A model generated the notes under the pieces. It had not been told where the DNA came from, searched no databases, and worked only from the letters and a program-made list of their open reading frames with translations. DNA of 64,000 bases, taken from the NCBI GenBank assembly GCA_034440615.1, contig JAOTOM010001530.1:1-64000 (forward strand), written 5' to 3'. The DNA comes from Ashinkailepas kermadecensis (taxonomy: Eukaryota; Arthropoda; Thecostraca; Neolepadidae). Below are positions 1 to 9,432 of the stretch, piece after piece. A program made the position numbers and the translations under genes. The stretch's first letter is position 1. Each line of letters begins with the position of its first letter.

Positions 1-708
1 ATAGGTGCAAAATCATGCATGTAGGTAAGCAGCATATCAAGGCTCCATACTTGATGGGTGGCCAAGTACTATCTGTGACTCAGCAGGAGAAGGACTTAGG
101 TGTTATTTTTAACACAAAATTGGGGGCATCAGAACAGACCAAAGAAGCCAGGAAGAAGGCACTAAGAATGCTTGGGGAAATAAATAGGAATGTATCATAC
201 AAAAGTGAGGAAGTCATCAGGAAGCTTTATTGTGCATGTCAGGCCACATCTGGAATATTGTGTCCAAGCTTGGTCCCCTAGTTATGAAAAAGATTGTTGG
301 CTTTTAGAGGGAGTACAAAAGAGGGCAACAAAAATGGTGAATGGTATGGGCAACCTGGCATATGAGGAAAGATTGAAGAAATTGAATATGTTTTCACTTA
401 GATATAGAAGGCTGAGAGGAGATCACATCGAGGTCTTTAAATTTGTTCATGGTCAGGAACAGGGTTATCTCAGGGAACTGTTTGAATTTAACAGAAATGA
501 TGCAATTAGAGGTCATCAATTCAAAATTAAAGTTAATCACAGCAGGACAAGGTTAAGACAGTCCTTCTTCACCAACAGGGTAGTAGAACACTGGAACCAG
601 CTGCCAGAAACCATTGTCAGTAGCAACACACTGAACATCTTTAAGAACAGCATAGACAATCATTATAAGAATAGGGGGCTTGTTTTTCTGTATTCCAGGG
701 AGAGTTGA
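1..708 (+). mobile_element. 3' end of a CR1/L2-like non-LTR retrotransposon, frameshifted
   Basis: This is the C-terminal part of a LINE reverse transcriptase polyprotein, cut by the left edge of the window. Seen: the first frame (about 15-235) carries the 'KDLGVIFN' block typical of the region after the RT core. The second frame (about 235-708) carries 'RPHLEYCVQAWSP', 'VQKRATKMV', 'YEERLKKLN', 'RRLRGDHIEVFK' and a terminal 'VVEHWNQLP'. These blocks occur in this order in CR1/L2/Daphne-type LINEs. The frame changes near 230-240, so the copy cannot make a full protein. It ends in TGA at 706-708 and is followed by an AT-rich tail. The catalytic RT motifs lie off the window. The clade is inferred from motif style only. 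Confidence 0.85.
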
Positions 709-960
709 TCAACACATTTGATGGACAACTGGTTCAGTGTACAGAGTGCAACCAAGAATAATTGCACTGACCTTGTGGCTCATAGTTGCACTGATCTTTT
801 ATGTCTTTATTTATGTCTTTATGATGTGTATATATGTAGTGTATATGACGCCAATGTATTGGCGTCAAATGTATTGGCGTCATATTGGCGCCACAAGCTT
901 TGTTTGCTTGTGTGTCTGCGTGCTAATTTCCTGTGATGTTCGAATGGCTAAGTATTCAAA
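709..960 (+). repeat. Probable LINE 3' tail with a palindromic ATTGGCGTCA cluster
   Basis: AT-rich sequence directly after the LINE stop codon, with repeated TGTCTTTAT-like words near 800-830. TGACGCCAAT (846-855) and ATTGGCGTCA (858-867) form a perfect inverted repeat with a 2-bp centre. Another ATTGGCGTCA follows at 873-882, and a variant, ATTGGCGCCA, at 884-893. Where the LINE ends cannot be fixed from one copy. Confidence 0.4.
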
Positions 961-1440
961 AGTAGAGCGGTTTGGCGACTGAACATCCTGAATTGCATTC
1001 GATTAAAACTTGCTGTGTAGGTCTGCTTTCATTTAAGTAACATAATCATCTGAATCAGCTTTGCGAAACGACGCTTTCCAGAACATCATTTTCATATCAG
1101 CTTCCCCTGAGCAACCTCAATTTAGCTGAATTATAGTCCGAGATGAAAATGCCTGCATTACCCATTTGCATGAAATACTGAAAAGTCCTAAAGTGCACCG
1201 TAACATAATTGTAATAATACTTTAATCCGCTTTGGCTGGAGCACTGGTCAAACAAGCGCCATTCGAGAGAAAGGTGTGGAGTCCAGAGAGTTGACGAAAT
1301 GCAATCGCAACGCGAACATGGTGGAGGCCATAGCAGACGTTCAAACGGTGGCAGGTCTTGTAAAACTCGCATCGTCTCCGACCTCTAGTATGATAGCCAA
1401 AGTGCAGGACGCCATCCACCGCTTGAAGCAGCGCCGGTTC
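960..1440. other. No recognisable feature
   Basis: Mixed-composition DNA between two LINE remnants. The open frames are short and overlap on both strands, and none shows a known motif. Confidence 0.5.
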
Positions 1441-1960
1441 ATACCCGAGAGTGGTACGAACCGCTATGCCAGCTCAGCTTGATTCGGAGGCTGCTGGGAT
1501 CGATGCTGTCGAATGCCTTGGACAAATCGATCGCAGTTATCGACGCGATTTTTCCATCGTCGATGTTGTGAGACAATCACTGGCCAACACCGATCACTGC
1601 ATTCTTTGTGTAGTGATGGGATCTGAAGGCACATTGTGCATGGTTAGTCAGACAGTGTTCGTGCAGATACGCAGAGAGTTGGCCACGTACGATTTTTGAA
1701 CACAAAATGGACATGGCAGATAACAGAGAGATGGGTGCCGGGCGCGGCGCGGTCACCGGAGTTTCGCACCGGCACGACACAGGCTGCCTGCCCGGCGTTC
1801 CGAAAGACACCGGAGACGAGTGAAGGTGCACAAGCTGACGCTGTGGCCGCCCTGTCATGGCAAAGCAACGCCGGACCGCCGGAATCGGGACACCACCCGG
1901 TCCCACAGCACGGGAGCTGCTCGTGCTGCGGACAGCCGACGGTGGCAACGTCTCTGGCCA
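1440..1960 (-). pseudogene. Fossil LINE reverse transcriptase fragment
   Basis: Seen on the minus strand: a frame near 1960-1725 reads 'SGVFRNAGQAACVVPVRNSGDR', matching the pre-RT block 'GVFP..WK.A.V.PV.KSGDR' of LINEs. After a frame change near 1725 the next frame reads 'PISLL', 'KIVRGQLSAYL' and, after an in-frame stop, 'IDDGKI', 'AIDLSKAFDSID' and 'LRIKLSW'. 'DLSKAFD' is RT motif A with its catalytic aspartate. The GVPQGS and F/YADD blocks do not follow, so homology stops near 1455. It is an old, truncated copy, unrelated in frame or strand to the LINE at 1-708. Assignment to the Jockey/CR1/R1-like group is inference. Confidence 0.6.
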
Positions 1961-2108
1961 CGTCTACACGCTGTCGAGCACTCGGCGGGGGCGGTCTGCG
2001 GGGCGGGCGGGGGTCGCCAGCGTCACTCCGCAGGTCAGCCGCTGCGTGCGGACCGACAGCCGCCCAGAGCCGTTGGAGTCGTCCGCTGCCGTCGTTTTGT
2101 TGTTGTCG

Positions 2109-2267
2109 GTTGGTTATTGGTTTTACGACACGTCGACCGTTGAGTCATGTAGCGTCGCCAATCTCTCACGCCGATTGGTCGCGGGCGAAGAGTAGCGACA
2201 GGTGAGACTCGAACCCACAACCTTTCGATTGTGAGACGAGCAGCTTACCCCTAGACCACTCGTCCCC
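2109..2267 (-). mobile_element. tRNA-Val-like SINE, copy 1
   Basis: Read on the minus strand, a tRNA-like head is followed by about 85 bp of body and the tail 'AAAACCAATAACCAAC'. Head features are the A-box-like 'GTGGTCTAGGGGTA' and the B box 'GGGTTCGAGTC'. The anticodon-loop region 'TCGTCTCACAATCGAAAGG' resembles that of tRNA-Val(CAC). A second copy lies at 45436-45594 on the plus strand with the same head, body and tail over the same length, which makes this a dispersed SINE rather than a tRNA gene. The acceptor stem pairs poorly. Confidence 0.75.
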
Positions 2268-2578
2268 TTGTTGTTGTCGCCGGCTGGAGGTGTCGGGGCG
2301 GCAGCGTCTGTGGCGAGGCGATTGAAGCGCGGCCAGAGTTCGTGTCGCCGCTCCGCGGTGCGAGCACCAGCCGGCTGTTCGGGCCGCGGTGCACCGCGTC
2401 GGCGAGTTGAGCTTCGTGTCGACCAGCACGATGCTGCGTCGTGTGCCGCACAGAACGCTGCGTCGTGTGCCGCACAGAACGCTGCGTCGTGTGTGCGCGT
2501 GGGACCCGGCAGTCGGCGCGCGGGTCGGACACTGTGTTCGCACGATATGTGACTGCTTGTGTTTGCGTTGTTCAGACA

Positions 2579-2654
2579 AATGTGTGTGTGTGTGTGTGTG
2601 TGTGTAGGTATGTGTGTGTGTATGTGTGTGTTTGTGTGTGTGTGTGTGTGTGTG
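2579..2654. repeat. (TG)n microsatellite
   Basis: TG dinucleotide run with a few A and T interruptions. The valine/cysteine-rich open frames across it are artefacts of the repeat. Confidence 0.95.
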
Positions 2655-4527
2655 AATGCATTGCGTGTGTAGTTAAGAAGGTAGTTATCTGCAATGTTTA
2701 GCATCAACATCAACCATGCTTGTTTGCAGTAGTGTGGACATGCCCGCGAAGTTTGGAAGCCTTGCACTGTATGTTGTGTATTCGCCTTTGAGGTGCCAGT
2801 GCACGGTTTCCCGGTTAGTGTGGGGTAGCGAGTGGTACGGCTTTGATTCACCAGTACTGTACTGACTAGTATTAAGCCATTCCACAGTAAACTTTGTGTT
2901 GCACGTAAGTACAAGCCATTGCAGTTTTGTTTATGCCTGACGCTCTCAGGAAAATGATTGTTAAAACATCTGCAGGTTTTATTATGAATTGGAGTGTGGG
3001 AATAGGCAAGCACCATTCATCAAAACACTAACCTGATTTTAAAGTTAATAGCTGTGTTGATGGTATATGGGCATACTCGGGCAAGCGGCCCATTAGCAAA
3101 TCGGCAAAATGGAAAGTTACAACAAAGTGGTAGAATTTCTAGGAGAAACGTTTGATGGCAATCCCCAGTTGGACGAAGGGGACCGGTGACTCACCTTTCC
3201 TTTGTTTTTACCACTGACTGGCCATTCTCGGTCCATTATTAGCACATAGCGCTTCATGTGTGTCAACGTCCACTCTTAGTTAAGTGCACGACATGCGCGT
3301 ACTAGATGAAGCACCTATGTCAGAAGCTTTGCGTTTCATGTGAGAAGGATGGGACCGACATAAATGCGGTGTCATGTTCATAAACTGCCTTCTTCCACGT
3401 GATGCATCTGAATAGGCTGCACCTCCAGAATACCTCACCTGCCTAATGACTGAACCACGTGAAGATGTCATTGGACTGAGACTGCGCAACGCTTTGACTT
3501 ACTATCGATTCACATGCGAGAAGATCCTCATCCCTTGAACCCTGCGTGCCTAGGGCAGCCTATGCGACACCTTCATGGGACAACAAATTGGCATCAGTCG
3601 TTTGCTCGTCTGGTCTGGTGTCACTTCGGCAGCTTTGTCTCACAACTTTTCTTCTCTCCAGACAGCAAAGAAAGAGAGCATTAGTCACACCAAATCAAGC
3701 CCCAACTCTCCACCGTAAATGTCCACCTATTGCAGATCCAAAGTCCTTCATTTAACAGCCTTGTTGTCCTTGCGGATATCATACAGAAGACACAACAACC
3801 TTTCCTTCTCATGTGCCAGCTTTCTGTGCATCTGGACAGAGCCGTCTCTACTAGTTAAGCGCATTCATTCCAAATTTTAGCAGTCATACTTCGAAGGCAG
3901 TATGAGCCATCGTTATTTTTGTCAAGCACGTTCACAAGGGAGATGTTCCCAGGCTATCACACACTACACGCTACCTCGTCCTTGTGGACGCCACATGATC
4001 AAACCTGGTCGATGTGCCCTAAAACCCAAATAGCCAACCAATCAACATTCGTCCTTGCCAAACGCCGACTCCTTCCACACAACACCGTACATCCACTCTC
4101 AGAACGCCAATACCTACCTACTGGGCAGGAACTCAGTGGCGGAGTTGGATGGGTGAGCGATGAAAGTACTCAACGTTGTGCTCGACCGACCATGGACGGA
4201 GTATGCGTGTTGCCGGTGTTGACATATCAGCTTATTGTCCTTTTCCGTGGAATTGTCCCTGAAAAGATTCTCAACCTTAAACCTCGAGCGTTTATGCCGA
4301 TCCGTTGTTATTTTTGTCAACACGATTGTCCATGCAAGTGATAAAATACATCACATGAAACGAAAATGGTGTCGGTGGTACGGGAGAGGTCTGCTGACAG
4401 TCCAAACACGAGCCCAGCGGAGCAAGTGTTTCAACAACGAAGGACATGCCAAGAGTGGCAAGGCCCAGACAGCATGTGATCTTCAGATGGCTCAAAGCGG
4501 TCAGATCAGTCGAAGGGTCGCCTGGTA
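2655..4527. other. No recognisable feature
   Basis: No convincing gene. Several 60-140-codon frames occur, the longest at 3919-4341 on the plus strand (140 codons), but none has a recognised motif, signal peptide or compositional bias. Confidence 0.4.
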
Positions 4528-5385
4528 GCTGAACACCAACCAACACAGTGGTCCCTAGCAACAGAAGCTGAACACCAACCAACACAGTGGTCCCTAGCAA
4601 CAGAATGGGGCCTCACACAGCAGAAGGACCTCCGACACTGGAGGGGTCCCGGACAGCTGAGCATCAACCAACATTGATAGTGGTCCCTAGCAACAGAACA
4701 GGGCCTCACACAGCAGAAGGTCTGCGACACTGGAGGGGTCCCGGACAGCTGAGCATCAACCAACATTGATAGTGGTCCCTAGCAACAGAAGGGGGTCTCA
4801 CACAGCAGAAGGTCTGCGACACTGCAGGGGTCCCGGACAGCTGAGCATCAACCAACATTGATAGTGGTCCCTAGCAACAGAAGGGGGCCTCACACAGCAG
4901 AAGGTCTGCGGCACTGCAGGGGTTCCGGACAGCTGATCATCAACCAACATTGATAGTGGTCCCTAGCAACAGAAGGGGGCCTCACACAGCAGAAGGTCTG
5001 CGACACTGCAGGGGTCCCGGACAGCTGAGCATCAACCAACATTGATAGTGGTCCCTAGCAACAGAAGGGGGCCTCACACAGCAGAAGGTCTGCGACACTG
5101 CAGGGGTCCCGGACAGCTGAACATCAACCAACATTGATAGTGGTCCCAAGCAACAGAATGGGGCCTCACACAGCAGAAGGTCTGCGACACTGCAGGGGTC
5201 CCGGACAGCTGAACATCAACCAACATTGATAGTGGTCCCTAGCAACAGAAGGGGGCCTCACACAGCAGAAGGTCTGCGACACTGCAGGGGTCCCGGACAG
5301 CTGAGCATCAGCCAACATTGATAGTGGTTCCTGGCAAGAGAATGAGGGCCTCACACAGCAGAAGGGTCTGCGACACTGGAGGAGG
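4528..5385. repeat. Minisatellite, 92-bp unit, about nine copies
   Basis: Tandem units built around 'GTGGTCCCTAGCAACAGAA', 'CCTCACACAGCAGAAGG' and 'ACAGCTGAGCATCAACCAAC'. Successive ATTGAT landmarks fall at 92-bp spacing (4678, 4770, 4862, 4954). The left edge starts with two shortened units. The unit is not a multiple of three, and internal copies are highly alike. Confidence 0.95.
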
Positions 5386-6783
5386 TCTGGACCTCGAAAG
5401 ACAGCGTCCTACATCATCAGAAGGGCCCCGGTAGCCCGAATGCAGCTCGAGCAAAGGAATGTGGATGATTTTCGGCGCGAAATGGTCCCCCTGGAACTAC
5501 GGCGGCTATGCGCAGCTCACTTAGCACCGCCCAATCTCCACTCCCTGGTGGCGCGACAGATTCGGCGGGTGGTGTCGCCCAAAAAATCAGGGGGCTGCAC
5601 GACTGCCGAGTCCGTGAGCTGTGGCAGAGCAGCGAAGGCGGTGACGGCGCGTCAGGCGGCGTGGCGATTGGTCGCTGGCCGACATGGCACGCTGATCTGC
5701 GGTCAGATGTGGCACCGGCGGCCATGCCGGGCGACAGCAGCGCCTCTGGCGGCCGGCGCACTCCGCCGAAGAGAAGCAGTTTAGTTGGTGCTTGAGGAGC
5801 GAGGGGGGGGGCATGCTAACGGACCCCAGTCGGGATAATCAGCTGAGCGGTGGCAGGTCGCTCGGCGACTGGCACCACTGGATCGGATCCGAAAAAGGGC
5901 ACGCCGCTCAGGCAGCTTCTGCGCCGACGCCGTTACTCTCCGAGGGTCCGAACACGACCTGATCGTCGACGCGGTTATCCCAGAAATATGCCGTTTTCCA
6001 GGGAAATCCGCAGACAGCGCGATACCCTGGCGCTGTGGCGTCTGCTCTCTTAATTGCTGATGCGGACAGCGAAGGCGGAAGGCGGCACGGCCGCTGTCGT
6101 GCTGCCGAGAAGCGTTCTCGCGGCGGGTGTCCGACACTCTGGCTCAGTTTCAACCGGCTCGGTTACCGGCGCCGCCAGCCACATCGGTCACACCAGTCAC
6201 ATCAGTCACATCAGTCGCAGTCAAACGTGCGCACCAGCGTCGTCGCCAAACGTGTATTAATCGGTAACAAAATAGCACTATATAAATAACTATCGGCACA
6301 CATGCAGTGGGAACACACTGTCAGAAACACTTGAACTATACGCAGATGAATGTACAAGATGGCTTGACTGGATGCCGTCGCGTGCGGTGACGTCCCCCCC
6401 CTGCGTCAGCGCACGCGGTCGCGCTCCTGATGTCCCAGATAGCCAGTCTGAGGAGCACGACAGCACCCAACAGCTGGGCAGCTGGACAGCTGGACAGCTG
6501 CCCGGCTCCCGGCGTGCGGCCGCCCGTTCGGGACGAGCTGCCCGAGCACGTGCGGCGCCCGGCCTACCCTGATAACACGCCGATGGCCGCCGGCGAGTGA
6601 CGTCCGCCGCGAGCACGGGACGACATGTCCACGCGTCCACGCGCACAAACGTCCGCGTGCATGCGTCGCCGCGATCGCGTCCGGCCGGACGTCAGTGTTC
6701 GATTGCACGGCGGGCGCCGGCGCACCGCGGCGCGGCCGTCGGCGAGAGCGCGCGCGGCCGCGCGGCGCCGCGGCCGGCCACCA
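5386..6783. other. GC-rich non-coding sequence
   Basis: GC- and CpG-rich sequence with short overlapping frames on both strands. There is a small CACATCAGT array near 6183-6213. The minus-strand 3' UTR of the 6784-7026 gene should begin at its right end, but no AATAAA was seen on that strand down to 6300. Confidence 0.4.
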
Positions 6784-7026
6784 CTACTTCCAGCCGGAGG
6801 ACTTGCTGTCCTTGGCGGCCTTGCCGGCGGCGCTGACGGCGGCCACGGCCGCCGCCGCCTGCTTGCCGAAGAACTGCTGCTGGCTGCTGAAGGTGGCCTT
6901 CTGCTGCTCCTCGCGGCGGCGGCGCTGCTGGTCCTGCGACATCTGCCACGCCGTCGCCAGCATCGCCGTCTTCTTGTCCATGTCGTACTTGGTGTAGCCG
7001 CCGCCGTACGAGGTCCTGCCGTTCAT
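6784..7026 (-). CDS. Small 80-residue protein of unknown function
   Basis: Not recognised as a known family. Seen: ATG at 7026-7024 in the context CACCATGA, running to TAG at 6786-6784. All codons end in G or C, while first and second positions stay mixed (many AAG, CAG, GAC, TAC), which suggests selected coding sequence rather than plain GC richness. The N-terminus is Gly/Tyr-rich ('SYGGGYTKYDMDKK'). The middle is a charged, Gln/Arg/Glu-rich, probably helical stretch ('QDQQRRRREEQQK'). The C-terminus is Ala/Lys-rich and ends 'KSSGWK'. There is no signal peptide or membrane segment, so it is probably intracellular. A TATA box and initiator lie about 340 bp upstream, with no ATG between them and this start. 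It appears intronless. It could instead be the last exon of a longer gene. Confidence 0.7.
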   Translation of the reverse strand: MNGRTSYGGGYTKYDMDKKTAMLATAWQMSQDQQRRRREEQQKATFSSQQQFFGKQAAAAVAAVSAAGKAAKDSKSSGWK

Positions 7027-7102
7027 GGTGTCTGCCGGCTCGTGTCGGCCCACCGCCGGGTTCGGCGAGCTGCAACAGGCGCGCGTCGTCAGCTCGCTGC
7101 CG

Positions 7103-7158
7103 CCGGCGAGGACACAGGCACCGGCGAGGACACAGGCACCGGCGAGGACACAGGCACC
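7103..7158. repeat. 18-bp triplicate in the inferred 5' UTR
   Basis: Three tandem copies of CCGGCGAGGACACAGGCA (starts at 7103, 7121, 7139). They fall in the inferred leader of the small minus-strand gene. Confidence 0.9.
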
Positions 7159-7364
7159 GGCGGGACAGACGTGCGCTGGCCGCACGGAGGACGGCGAGCT
7201 CGCCGCGGCGCGCGACAGGCGCGCTCGCACCGGGACCGGCGCGGCCGAGCGCGGCGCAGAGCCGGCGCTCGACTGGACGGCGAGAGGCGCGGCGGAGCTC
7301 GGACGCGGCCGCGAGCGGGGTGCGAACGCCGGCACGCCGGGAGATGCGCCGGTCGGATGGAGTG

Positions 7365-7397
7365 TGAGTGACGACGGCAGACGTGGGAGGCTTTATA
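7365..7397 (-). promoter_or_regulatory. TATA box and initiator-like site
   Basis: On the minus strand, TATAAAG occupies 7397-7391. It is followed 28 and 32 bases later by initiator-like TCACTC and TCACAC (A at 7369 or 7365), the spacing expected of an animal RNA polymerase II core promoter. No ATG occurs from there to the start codon at 7026. Start-site choice is inference. Confidence 0.55.
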
Positions 7398-7545
7398 GGA
7401 GGCGGCGACGTCCGCCGGCGGTGCCCCGGGGCTCCGTCGCGCCGGCCAATGGCAGCCCACCGGCGCGTGTGTGGCCGGCCGACCTGGCCGCAGCGGCGGC
7501 GACGGCGCCACACACGAACCCATCGGCATCGGCGCAGGGGATGCA

Positions 7546-8072
7546 GCTGGTCGTCGGCACCACGGAGAGGACGGATCGTGTCGTCGGGACCACGGGGAGG
7601 ACGGATCGTGTCGTCGGGACCACGGAGAGGCCGGATCGTGTCGTCGGCACCACGGGGAGGACGGATCGTGTCGTCGGGACTACGCAGAGGACGGATCGTG
7701 TCGTCGGGACCATGGAGAGGACGGATCGTGTCGTCGGGACTCCAGGGAGGACGGATCGCATCGTCGGCACAACGGAGAGGACGGATCGTGTCGTCGGCAC
7801 AACGGAGAGGACGGATCTTGTCGTCGGGACCACGGGGAGGACGGATCGTGTCGTCGGCACAACGGAGAGGACGGATCGCATCGTCGGCACAACGGAGAGG
7901 ATGGATCGTGTTGTCGGGACCACGGAGAGGACGGATCGTGTCGTCGGGACCACGGAGAGGACGGATCGTGTCGTCGGGACTACGGAGCGGAAGAGGCTTG
8001 TCGTCGGGACTGTGGAAGGGACGGACCTGGTCATCGGAAGCGCGAGACGGACGAATGCCATCGTCGGATACT
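7546..8072. repeat. Minisatellite, 30-bp unit, about 17 copies
   Basis: Units of about GGACGGATCGTGTCGTCGGG plus ACCACGGAGA repeat at an exact 30-bp period. Because 30 is divisible by three, long ORFs appear in several frames on both strands (up to 483 codons); these are artefacts. The array begins about 150 bp upstream of the TATA box at 7391-7397. The outermost units are the most diverged. Confidence 0.95.
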
Positions 8073-8344
8073 GGACGCACGGGATGTGAGATATGACAGT
8101 CGTAAGAACCGTGGCACAAACACAAGGTGAGATTGGTTGACATCTGACACTGACTTCAGCTCTCATTCCTGCCGTGATTCGGGCACAGCTTTAGTCACAT
8201 GTCAATTTGACCTGGACTTTCACGACGCATGTGTAGTATATGTTTATGTGCAGTACGTGTATATGTTTATGTGTGTACGTGGGTAGCGCACGCTTCCAAA
8301 TTAAGCCATCGCTTGTCTCGTGTCAGGACCGCATTGTTGCACGA

Positions 8345-8695
8345 ATGGGCTTAAACATTTCGCTGAAATGGCTTATCTTGCTTTCAATCAAAACTGTTCT
8401 TCTCCTTAACATGGCCGACACAGAACCTGATGGCCCTTATTCGCACTCACAGTGCTCGGGCATGTGTCACTGCACCAAGTATCTGATGACCATAACCGAG
8501 AACGTTTCTGGCACATGTTACTACCGTTTGCTAATACCAACAGGAATATGCCGGACGAAGTATGTTGTAGCATTTCAGGCGAAACATTTCAAAGTAAATG
8601 GTTCCACTGTTCGTCGTTTAGTTGTGATATGCATGGACGCTCATTTTGAAGTAGGCGGAAGGGAACGCACATTCCGGAACGGCGATTGCGAGTAG
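8345..8695 (+). CDS. Candidate secreted cysteine-containing protein (116 residues)
   Basis: Not recognised as a known family. The chosen ATG opens with a signal-peptide-like segment: a short polar start, then 'WLILLSIKTVLLLNMA', followed by an acidic region 'DTEPDG'. The rest has seven cysteines, two close together in 'CSGMCHC' and the last at 'GDCE', the C-terminus, and one N-glycosylation-type NVS. An in-frame extension to 8240 exists but is low-complexity TG-rich sequence, so the inner start is preferred. The start context is weak (C at -3, G at +4). AATAAA occurs at about 9037. A frame this long can arise by chance in a 64-kb window, so this is a candidate only. Confidence 0.35.
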   Translation: MGLNISLKWLILLSIKTVLLLNMADTEPDGPYSHSQCSGMCHCTKYLMTITENVSGTCYYRLLIPTGICRTKYVVAFQAKHFKVNGSTVRRLVVICMDAHFEVGGRERTFRNGDCE

Positions 8696-9135
8696 CCAGC
8701 TGATATATAACGGCACACGGGCTTCCCGACAGCAAACGTGCCATCTTGTTCTTCAACGTATGCGGCAAAGGTCCTAGGATAGAGGTTGATGGCACGCAGT
8801 ATGTCCTACTGACTGGGCATGTGCCGGCACGCTCCCTATCAAAATCAGCATAAGGCCACTACAGGGACGCTGAACGAGCGCGGGCAAGTGAAATGCACTG
8901 CGGTCGTACATCCGTGAATGTCAGCCAGAGACGCATTGTCATCAGTGTGTGCACAGCCGCGCGTCTCCAAGCATGTACGCAGAGTTGAGGTGACTTCGGG
9001 TGTGACACATTCACAAATTGCGTTGCCAAACGCAGAAATAAAACAGCGCCACCTCCACCTGGGGATGAACTTAAGACACCGGAGAGGGAGGGGGGGGCAA
9101 ACCAAACGGTCAAACACCTACATGACGCCAAACCA
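8696..9135. other. No recognisable feature
   Basis: No gene motif was seen. It contains an AATAAA near 9037 that could serve the ORF upstream. Confidence 0.35.
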
Positions 9136-9432
9136 AGCGTCATGTGGGTGTTGGCCGTGCAGGTCACCAGCGTCATGTGTGTTGGCCGTGCAGGTCATCA
9201 ACGTCATGTGAGTGTTGGCCGTGCAGGTCACCAGCGTCATGTGAGTGTTGGCCGTGCAGGTCACCAGCGTCATGTGAGTGTTGGCCGCGCAGGTCACTAG
9301 CGTCATGTGAGTGTTGGCCGTGCAGGTCACCAGCGTCATGTGGGTGTTGGCCGTGCAGGTCATCAACGTCATGTGGGTGTTGGCCGTGCAGGTCATCAAC
9401 GTCATGTGAGTGTTGGCCGTGCAGGTCACCAA
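9136..9432. repeat. Minisatellite, 33-bp unit, about nine copies
   Basis: Repeats of 'GTTGGCCGTGCAGGTCA' followed by 'CCAGCGTCATGTGAGT', with CGTCAT landmarks every 33 bp (9202, 9235, 9268). Minor variants are CATCAACG for CACCAGCG. The unit is a multiple of three and keeps several frames open. Confidence 0.95.

Noticed and set aside
3919..4341. Possible LTR-retrotransposon integrase
   Set aside because: Checked for integrase and zinc-finger spacing; no D-D-E or HHCC pattern could be found.
5440..5784. Possible SOCS-box-like ORF ('PLELRRLCAAHL')
   Set aside because: Only a few residues match, the downstream pattern is missing and the region is GC-rich with open frames on both strands.
6692..8143. 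483-codon minus-strand ORF
   Set aside because: It merges the antisense-phase of the GC-rich gene region with the 30-bp minisatellite; the repeat keeps it open and there is no domain.
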